NCBI GenBank assembly: GCA_017302775.1
Contig: JAFLDC010000051.1
Coordinates: 1-11,163, forward strand
DNA from: Sphingomonadales bacterium
GTDB lineage: Bacteria > Pseudomonadota > Alphaproteobacteria > Sphingomonadales > Sphingomonadaceae
Direction: 5' to 3'
DNA: 11,163 bases
This document shows positions 6,238 through 11,163 of the stretch, piece by piece (the first letter of the stretch is position 1; every line of letters begins with the position of its first letter). Under the pieces are notes generated by a model. That model ran no database searches and was not told the origin of the DNA. It saw only the letters and a list, made by a program, of their open reading frames with translations. Position numbers and translations under genes: made by a program.

Positions 6238-7863
6238 ATGGTCGCGCATCGCATGGAGAACGCCTTGACTGCTTCGCTTTCCACCCCGCTCAGCCAGCAG
6301 GGTATCGCCACGTCCGCCACGGTTCACGCCAATCTGGGCACCGCCCAACTGGTTGAACATGCGGTGAAGAACGGTGAGGGCGTACTGTCGAAGGATGGGC
6401 CGCTCGTCGTCGAAACCGGCAAACACACCGGGCGCAGCGCCAAGGACAAATATATCGTTCGCGATGCCGAAACCGAAAACACCGTTTGGTGGGACAACTC
6501 CAACGCCATGTCGCCCGAGCATTTTGCGGCGCTTAAGGCCGATTTTCTGGCTGCCCTCGCGCAGAAAGACGCGCTGTACGTGGCTGACCTGTTTGGCGGG
6601 TCGCAGCCGGAGCACCGCGTCAACGTGCGGGTGATCAACGAACTGGCCTGGCACAACCTGTTTGTGCGCACGCTGCTGGTACGCCCTGCCGCAACCGAGC
6701 TTGCCGACTTTGCCCCGGAATATACGATTATCGATCTCCCCAGCTTCCGCGCGGATCCGGTCCGTCACGGGTGCCGCAGCGAAACCGTCGTTGCGGTGAA
6801 CTATAGCGAACGGATGATTCTGATCGGTGGCACCAAATATGCCGGCGAAATGAAGAAAGGGGTGTTCGGCCTGCTGAACTACCTGCTTCCCAAGGACGGG
6901 ATCATGCCGATGCACTGCTCGGCCAACATCGGTCCTGACGGCGATACTGCCGTGTTTTTTGGTCTTTCCGGCACCGGTAAGACGACGCTTTCGGCGGATG
7001 CCAGCCGTACGTTGATCGGCGATGACGAGCATGGCTGGTCGGATACGGCCGTGTTCAACTTCGAAGGCGGTTGCTATGCCAAGATGATCCGCCTGTCGGC
7101 TGAGGCTGAACCGGAAATCTTCGCCACGACCAAGCGGTTCGGGACGATCCTGGAAAACGTGGTGATCGATCCCGATACGCGTGAGATCGATCTGGACGAC
7201 GCCAGCCTGGCCGAGAACAGCCGCGGATCCTATCCGATCGAATTCATCCCGAACGCCAGCAAGGACAACCTGGGGCCGGTTCCGCAGAATATTATCTTCC
7301 TGACTGCTGACGCTTACGGCGTGCTGCCGCCGATCGCGCGGTTGACCCCGGATCAGGCGATGTATCATTTCCTGTCGGGCTACACTGCCCGCGTGGCAGG
7401 GACGGAAATCGGTGTAACCGAACCCGAAGCGACCTTCAGCACCTGCTTTGGCGCGCCATTCATGCCGCGCCACCCGTCTGTCTATGGTAACCTGCTCAAG
7501 GAGCGGATCGCCAAGGGCGGGGTCAAGTGCTGGCTGGTCAACACCGGCTGGTCCGGGGGCAAGGCAACCATGCCGGGCATCAAGCGGATGCCGATCAAGG
7601 CGACCCGCGCGTTGCTGAACGCAGCGCTGGACGGCAGCCTGAACAATGCCGAGTTCAAGAAAGATCCGAACTTCGGCTTCGAAGTGCCTGTTGCTGTTGC
7701 CGGAGTAGACACCGCTCTGCTAGATCCGCGCGGTGCCTGGGCCGATCCGCAGGAATATGATCAGACCGCGCGCGAACTGGTCGGCAAGTTTGTAGCCAAC
7801 TTTGCCCAGTTCGCCGACCACGTCGATCAGGGCGTACTGGCAAGCGCGCCCAAGGCGGCCTGA
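6238..7863 (+). CDS. pckA: ATP-dependent phosphoenolpyruvate carboxykinase
   Basis: This encodes 541 residues from the first ATG (E. coli PckA has 540). The cytoplasmic enzyme converts oxaloacetate and ATP to phosphoenolpyruvate, CO2 and ADP, the first committed step of gluconeogenesis. [10 protein letters not shown] near the N-terminus holds the substrate-binding arginine. [12 protein letters not shown] and [10 protein letters not shown] carry metal and substrate ligands. The kinase-1a loop is [13 protein letters not shown] (242-254, K248) and kinase-2 is LIGDDEHGW (259-267). [10 protein letters not shown] and LVNTGWSGG also match the family. The frame is intact to TGA. The ATG at 6238 gives the longest protein; an ATG at 6253 or a TTG at 6265 with a GGAG before it could be the real start. 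It is divergent from chvI, so regulation by ChvI or by the palindrome at its 5' end is plausible but not shown. Confidence 0.96.
   Translation: MVAHRMENALTASLSTPLSQQGIATSATVHANLGTAQLVEHAVKNGEGVLSKDGPLVVETGKHTGRSAKDKYIVRDAETENTVWWDNSNAMSPEHFAALKADFLAALAQKDALYVADLFGGSQPEHRVNVRVINELAWHNLFVRTLLVRPAATELADFAPEYTIIDLPSFRADPVRHGCRSETVVAVNYSERMILIGGTKYAGEMKKGVFGLLNYLLPKDGIMPMHCSANIGPDGDTAVFFGLSGTGKTTLSADASRTLIGDDEHGWSDTAVFNFEGGCYAKMIRLSAEAEPEIFATTKRFGTILENVVIDPDTREIDLDDASLAENSRGSYPIEFIPNASKDNLGPVPQNIIFLTADAYGVLPPIARLTPDQAMYHFLSGYTARVAGTEIGVTEPEATFSTCFGAPFMPRHPSVYGNLLKERIAKGGVKCWLVNTGWSGGKATMPGIKRMPIKATRALLNAALDGSLNNAEFKKDPNFGFEVPVAVAGVDTALLDPRGAWADPQEYDQTARELVGKFVANFAQFADHVDQGVLASAPKAA
6255..6258 (+). 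promoter_or_regulatory. Possible Shine-Dalgarno site for an alternative TTG start of pckA
   Basis: GGAG lies six bases before a TTG at 6265-6267, in frame with pckA. The ATGs at 6238 and 6253 have no such site, and the first abuts a stem-loop. True translation may therefore begin at the TTG, giving 532 residues beginning M-TASLSTPL. Confidence 0.45.
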
Positions 7864-7865
7864 CC

Positions 7866-7905
7866 TGACCCGGAAACTCCGGGTTGCCTTTGACCCGGAG
7901 TTTCC
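7866..7905 (+). promoter_or_regulatory. Mutually exclusive hairpins between pckA and the next gene
   Basis: A 13-base perfect stem pairs 7872-7884 (GGAAACTCCGGGT) with 7893-7905 (ACCCGGAGTTTCC) around an 8-base loop. Its left arm overlaps a second possible stem, ACCCGG (7868-7873) with CCGGGT (7879-7884). TGACCCGGA occurs twice (7866-7874 and 7891-7899), which creates the alternatives. The GGAG of the next gene (7897-7900) lies in the right arm of the long stem. No run of T follows, so a classical terminator is only partly supported. It may attenuate transcription after pckA, or control translation of the next gene. Confidence 0.55.
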
Positions 7906-7909
7906 ATTC

Positions 7910-8350
7910 ATGAATGACCATCCGATCCGCCTGTTTCCTTCGGCCGATGCGGTCCGCCGCGTCGGGTTGGGGTTGCTCGACTGTAGCTTGCCCAAGGCTG
8001 AGTGGACGCATGAGGCACATCTTGCTGCCTGCGTCTGGCTGTTGATCGAACGACCGGACATTGCACCCGAAAGCGATCTGCCGGGTATCATCAGTAGCTA
8101 CAACGTGGCGCAGGGCGGAGTGAACGACGATCACACCGGCTATCATGAGACACTGACCCAGCTCTATATCCGGGGGGTGCGGGACTTCGTTGCCACAACC
8201 CAGAGCGGCGATCTGCTGCAAATCGTGAATGCGCTGCTGATCAGTCCGACAGGCGATCGCGGCTGGCCGTTGACCATCTATTCCCGTGAACGGCTATTTT
8301 CGGTAGCTGCCCGGCGCGGCTGGGTAGAGCCTGATCTGGCCGTAACTTGA
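7910..8350 (+). CDS. Uncharacterised protein with conserved WTHxxHL and YHET motifs
   Basis: This encodes 146 residues with no signal peptide or membrane segment, so it is probably cytoplasmic. The pattern LPKAEWTHEAHLAACVWLL (27-45), then YNVAQGG (64-70), then HTGYHETLTQLYIRGV (75-90), is one I recognise from unnamed small proteins in many bacteria, where a 'W-T-H-x-x-H-L' helix is followed by 'G-Y-H-E-T-x-T'. H34, H37, H75, H79 and E80 could form a metal site, but this is inferred only from conservation. No function is known to me. The ATG at 7910 has GGAG nine bases upstream, lying within a hairpin. It is 46 bases downstream of pckA and on the same strand, so read-through from pckA is possible. 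The frame continues upstream into pckA but that part is not family-like. Confidence 0.75.
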   Translation: MNDHPIRLFPSADAVRRVGLGLLDCSLPKAEWTHEAHLAACVWLLIERPDIAPESDLPGIISSYNVAQGGVNDDHTGYHETLTQLYIRGVRDFVATTQSGDLLQIVNALLISPTGDRGWPLTIYSRERLFSVAARRGWVEPDLAVT

Positions 8351-8352
8351 GC

Positions 8353-8380
8353 TTGCGTCGTCGCAGCGGTGCTCCATAGT
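8353..8380 (+). promoter_or_regulatory. Weak candidate promoter of the DUF937 gene
   Basis: TTGCGT (8353-8358) and CATAGT (8375-8380) with 16 bases between give a moderate sigma-70 match just after the stop codon of the preceding gene. The predicted transcript start is about 20 bases before the ATG. Found by eye; low certainty. Confidence 0.28.
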
Positions 8381-8407
8381 CCGCGCATTCTTTCAAGGAG
8401 TCGCACA

Positions 8408-8767
8408 ATGGGAATTTTTGACAGCATCCTCGGCCAGGTTGGCAATCATGCCGATGTCGGCAACATGGCCAGCAAGCTTGGTATTCCGGCTGAAGTGGCG
8501 GAAAAGGCAATCGCCGCGCTGGGGCAATCGCATGAGGAGCCGGGCGATACGATCGCGGGCGCTGCAGCCAAGACCGGGCTTGATACCGGTACACTCAATC
8601 AGATCGTCGAGCAGATCGGCGGTGAAGGTTCGCTGGGTCAGTACGCGCAGATGTTGAAGGACAATCCGATCGCCTCAGGCCTGCTGAGCCAGCTGGACCG
8701 CGATGGTGACGGTAATCCGCTCAACGACCTTGCCGGGCTGGCTTCGGGGCTGTTCGGCAAGAAGTAA
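8408..8767 (+). CDS. DUF937/YidB-like small protein
   Basis: This encodes 119 residues, soluble and without a signal peptide. It begins MGIFDSILGQVG. Two similar helical blocks follow: MASKLGIPAEVAEKAIAALG (20-39) and AAAKTGLDTGTLNQIVEQIGG (52-72), a pattern of the DUF937/YidB family. The C-terminus has LDRDGDGNPLNDLAG (96-110), resembling a calcium-binding loop (D97, D99, D101, N103) but with D at position 11 rather than an acidic residue at position 12, then a glycine-rich GLFGKK end. The role is unknown. AAGGAG seven bases before the ATG supports the start; an upstream ATG at 8369 would add 13 residues with no such site. It converges on the DUF3597 gene across a strong terminator and has almost the same ribosome binding region as that gene. 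Confidence 0.75.
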   Translation: MGIFDSILGQVGNHADVGNMASKLGIPAEVAEKAIAALGQSHEEPGDTIAGAAAKTGLDTGTLNQIVEQIGGEGSLGQYAQMLKDNPIASGLLSQLDRDGDGNPLNDLAGLASGLFGKK

Positions 8768-8789
8768 GCATTATTGCTTCAGCAGAATG

Positions 8790-8823
8790 AAAAAGGGCTC
8801 CGAACCGCGTGGTTCGGAGCCCT
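8790..8823 (-). terminator. Intrinsic terminator of the DUF3597 gene, possibly bidirectional
   Basis: A perfect 13-base stem, AGGGCTCCGAACC with GGTTCGGAGCCCT (8794-8806 and 8811-8823), surrounds a four-base loop. Read on the minus strand it is followed by TTTTT (8794-8790), the classic form, 21 bases after the DUF3597 stop. On the plus strand only a short T-poor tail follows, but the same stem lies 26 bases after the DUF937 stop and may also end that transcript. Confidence 0.88.
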
Positions 8824-8843
8824 GTTCATATAGGATCCAGCGC

Positions 8844-9206
8844 TTAGTCGAGCAGTTCGGCCGGTACGCTGCCGCCGTTGTCGGCCAGCGCCTTCATCAC
8901 CGCCTTATGCAGCGCGATGTTGTCTTCGGCGGAACCGGAGTAGTTGCTGTCACCCAGTTCGATGGCCAGCTCCTTACGGTTTTCATAGCTTGAATCGATG
9001 CCGACCAGCTTCATCAGGTCAACAATCGAGCCGCGCCAGTTCAGACCATCGGCACCCGGCATCGCGGCAAGCGAAGCGGCCACATCGACCGGGGCGGCGA
9101 CGGGCGCCGCTTCGGCTACCGGAGCGGCGGCCGGATCTGCTGCCGGGGTAGCGGCTTCGGCCTTGCTGCCGAAGATGGCATCTTTGATTTTGCTGAAGAA
9201 ACCCAT
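8844..9206 (-). CDS. DUF3597 small protein
   Basis: This encodes 120 residues. The start MGFFSKIKDAIFG (1-13) is a short amphipathic helix typical of DUF3597. Residues 16-40 form an alanine/proline-rich flexible linker. The conserved core begins PVDVAASL (39-46), continues NWRGSIVDLMKLVGIDSSYENRKELAIELG (56-85), and ends IALHKAVMKALADNGGSVPAELL (97-119). No catalytic residues are evident and the function is unknown. There is no signal peptide, so it is probably cytoplasmic. The ATG at 9206 has AGGAG nine bases upstream; the frame extends upstream but without family sequence. It lies 106 bases downstream of the DUF885 gene on the same strand, so it may have its own promoter in that gap, though I could not name one. 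It ends in a strong terminator. Confidence 0.87.
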   Translation of the reverse strand: MGFFSKIKDAIFGSKAEAATPAADPAAAPVAEAAPVAAPVDVAASLAAMPGADGLNWRGSIVDLMKLVGIDSSYENRKELAIELGDSNYSGSAEDNIALHKAVMKALADNGGSVPAELLD

Positions 9207-9215
9207 TGTATGCGA

Positions 9216-9220
9216 CTCCT
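9216..9220 (-). promoter_or_regulatory. Shine-Dalgarno site deciding the DUF3597 start
   Basis: AGGAG on the minus strand lies nine bases before the ATG at 9206 and selects it over upstream in-frame starts. Its surroundings (AGGAGTCGCA) are identical over ten bases to the ribosome binding region of the DUF937 gene. Confidence 0.65.
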
Positions 9221-9312
9221 GAACATGCGGGGACGACTCGGTTGAGCCGCCTTCCCCCTGTGGTCCCTGACTAACAGTTTTGCAGGACAGGTGAAGTGCA
9301 AACGAACACCGA

Positions 9313-11160
9313 TCAGCGCGCTGACTTTTCAGCAATGTAGCGGTCCACATTCTGCCCCAGCACATCGAGCGGAACATTGCCGCCGGTCACCACGGCGTCG
9401 TTGAAGTCGCGCAGGTCATATTTTTCGCCTAGCGCCGAGCGGGCCCTATTGCGCAGCGCCAGAATTTCAGTGTGGCCCATCTTGTAGCCACAGGCCTGCC
9501 CTGGCCAGGAGCAATAGCGATCCACTTCGGGCGCAACTTCGGCAAGGCCCGAGCCGTTGGTGCTGGCAAACCACTGAACCGCCTGGTCGCGGGTCCAGCG
9601 CTTCGCATGCAGCCCGGTGTCGACGACAAGTCGGCAGGCACGAAACGCGATGGATTGCAGGTAACCGAGCTGGCCGACCGGATCACCTTCGTAAGCGCCC
9701 AGCTCGTCACCCAGCGTTTCGGAATAAAGCGCCCAGCCTTCCGAATAGGCGTTGAACGCCAGCAGGGTACGGATCAAAGGCAAGCGGTTGGCATATTCGC
9801 CTTGCCAGACGTGACCGGGAATGCCCTCATGGAACGCCAGCGTGGCAACCGAGTAGCGGCTGTGCCGGCTGACATCGCCCAGGTTAAGCCAGATCTTGCC
9901 GGGAACGGTACCGTCGATCGACCCCGCTCCGCCATAGGCACCGGGCGCGCCGGCTTCTTCGGCAAGCGGCAGGCGGCGGATTTCAAGATTGCCCCGAACC
10001 AGCGTGCGGAATGCTTGCGGCAGCCTGGCGCGGATGAAGTCGATCTTGCCCTGCATGGTGGCGATCACTTCGGCGCGTCCGGCATCGGTGTTGGGGAACT
10101 GGAAACGCGGATCGGTTCCCAAAGCGGCCATCCGCTCGCCCACGGTACCCTTGGTATAGCCCAGGCTCCGCAGGATCGGGTCCATCCGGGCGTTCAGTTC
10201 CTTGACCGATTCAAGCCCCATCTGATGGACTTCGTCTGGCGTACGGGTGGTAGTGGTGCTGGCGCGCAGGCCCCAGGCGTACCATTCATCGCCGTGCGGA
10301 CGCGCCCACAGGCCGGCATCCATGCTTGCCAATGCGCGCTGGGCGGCAATCTCCGCTCGTTGGCGTTCAAGCGCCGGTATGACCCTGGCAGAAATCAGGT
10401 CATGCACCGCAGCAGCATGAGCGCCCGATCCGTTTTGAATGATCTTGGCTGAGCGGCGTGACCAGCCCGCGTAAAGGCCACCGCCGTCGTTACGTGCATC
10501 GGCGATGGTCAGGTCAAGTTGCTTCAGGGTCTTGTCGAGCAGAAACGCAGGCGGCACGAGGCATTTGCCGCGGGCTGCGATGATCCGTTCCAACTCGCCA
10601 TCCAGAACATCCGGGAATTGTTGCAACCGCGCCCAATAGGTTGATCCGGAATCGGGGTCGTCTGCAGGATGCTCGCTATCGAGGAAGCGCGGAACATCGA
10701 GATAAGCCCCGACATTCTGAATGACGACATAGGGCGTGTTGCGCCACCCGCCGACCGCGACGTCGCCATAAGGCAGGGCGAATCCATCCAGAGCAACCGA
10801 AAAGGCACTTTTGACCACAGCGAGGCTGGTGTGAGTGGCGGGGTCGAGCGCCGTGCCCTCGAACCGCGCCGCACCGCGCAGACCGTCGCGCAGGAGGGCA
10901 ACGACTTGCGCTTGCCCGGCAGCCGAGCGGTCGCTCAATTTGCCGCGCAGACCGGCATGTTCGCCCTTGTCGATACCAAGCGAAGTTGCGCCTTCGGGAG
11001 AAAGCGCAAGCATCCGCCATGCCAGATCGTCAAGATATTGCACTGCACCCGCCGGAGCGGGGGTGCCAAGCGGCCGTTGACAGCTCGAGAGGGCAAGCGA
11101 GGCAGCGCCGGAGCCCAGCAGCGCAAGGCTTTGACGGAGGTTGAAAGTCATATCCTTCAT
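9313..11160 (-). CDS. DUF885-family zinc metallopeptidase-like lipoprotein
   Basis: This encodes 615 residues from the ATG at the window edge; the frame stays open to the last base, so an upstream start outside the window cannot be excluded. A signal peptide with hydrophobic LALLGSGAASLAL ends in LSSC, making C27 the likely lipid-bearing cysteine and the protein envelope-attached. The long DUF885 domain fills the rest. Its zinc site is AFHEGIPGH (442-450), with H444 and H450 as ligands and E445 as catalytic base, and AYSEGWALYSE (471-481), where E474 is the probable third ligand. DUF885 proteins are related to thermostable carboxypeptidase-like metallopeptidases and are often annotated as dipeptidyl or oligopeptide-degrading enzymes; the substrate here is unknown. 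All motifs are intact. The downstream neighbour is the DUF3597 gene. Confidence 0.88.
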   Translation of the reverse strand: MKDMTFNLRQSLALLGSGAASLALSSCQRPLGTPAPAGAVQYLDDLAWRMLALSPEGATSLGIDKGEHAGLRGKLSDRSAAGQAQVVALLRDGLRGAARFEGTALDPATHTSLAVVKSAFSVALDGFALPYGDVAVGGWRNTPYVVIQNVGAYLDVPRFLDSEHPADDPDSGSTYWARLQQFPDVLDGELERIIAARGKCLVPPAFLLDKTLKQLDLTIADARNDGGGLYAGWSRRSAKIIQNGSGAHAAAVHDLISARVIPALERQRAEIAAQRALASMDAGLWARPHGDEWYAWGLRASTTTTRTPDEVHQMGLESVKELNARMDPILRSLGYTKGTVGERMAALGTDPRFQFPNTDAGRAEVIATMQGKIDFIRARLPQAFRTLVRGNLEIRRLPLAEEAGAPGAYGGAGSIDGTVPGKIWLNLGDVSRHSRYSVATLAFHEGIPGHVWQGEYANRLPLIRTLLAFNAYSEGWALYSETLGDELGAYEGDPVGQLGYLQSIAFRACRLVVDTGLHAKRWTRDQAVQWFASTNGSGLAEVAPEVDRYCSWPGQACGYKMGHTEILALRNRARSALGEKYDLRDFNDAVVTGGNVPLDVLGQNVDRYIAEKSAR

Positions 11161-11163
11161 GGC

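Noticed and set aside
6094..7473. Open frame of 459 codons on the minus strand across pckA
   Set aside because: It is antisense to a fully supported pckA. The translation is rich in Arg, His and Gly with no domain pattern, as expected of a GC-biased shadow frame.
9472..10452. Open frame of 326 codons on the plus strand across the DUF885 gene
   Set aside because: It is antisense to the conserved metallopeptidase including its zinc motif, and shows no family signature.
1..11163. CRISPR array, tRNA, insertion sequence, prophage or toxin-antitoxin pair
   Set aside because: I saw no regularly spaced repeats, cloverleaf-like segment, transposase or integrase motif, or small paired toxin-like genes on either strand.

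Overview
The window looks like chromosomal DNA from an alphaproteobacterium, most likely a sphingomonad (Sphingomonadales). The support is GC-rich coding sequence, a ChvG/ChvI-type two-component pair next to a divergent ATP-type pckA, a short HPr kinase, and a sugar-transport-free phosphotransferase (PTS) regulatory set, an arrangement known from this class. I see no insertion sequence, CRISPR array, tRNA, rRNA or prophage gene. Almost every base is accounted for by genes, and no gap exceeds about 200 bases.

Layout. The left edge (1-264, +) is the C-terminus of RmuC, ending three bases from a convergent small META/HslJ-like lipoprotein gene (268-672, -). From 6035 down to 716 lies a long, tightly packed minus-strand cluster. 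In transcription order it is: response regulator chvI, sensor kinase chvG (8-base overlap), short hprK (4-base overlap), rapZ, a mannose-family EIIA, ptsH (HPr), and a SpoU/TrmH-family RNA 2'-O-methyltransferase starting at a GTG 4 bases after ptsH. The META lipoprotein gene follows and may be cotranscribed. Divergent from chvI, across a 202-base regulatory region, is pckA (6238-7863, +), encoding PEP carboxykinase. It is followed by a small gene of an uncharacterised His-rich family (7910-8350) and a DUF937/YidB-like small protein gene (8408-8767). A strong terminator (8790-8823) separates these from two minus-strand genes: a DUF3597 small protein (8844-9206) and a DUF885 zinc-metallopeptidase-like lipoprotein (9313-11160), whose start lies at the window edge.

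How the genes may work together. ChvG/ChvI senses envelope or acid-type stress in related bacteria. HprK, HPr and EIIA form a phosphorelay that regulates rather than transports, because no EIIB, EIIC or EI gene is present here. RapZ is an adaptor ATPase tied to amino-sugar and envelope metabolism in enterobacteria. PckA controls gluconeogenesis from the TCA cycle. The neighbourhood therefore joins envelope sensing with carbon-flux control; this link is inferred from gene order.

I did not find a clearly new multi-gene system. The most interesting non-coding signals are an 8+4+8 perfect inverted repeat touching the first ATG of pckA, a pair of 9-base inverted repeats around the chvI leader, and a three-segment mutually exclusive hairpin arrangement between pckA and the next gene that contains that gene's ribosome binding site.
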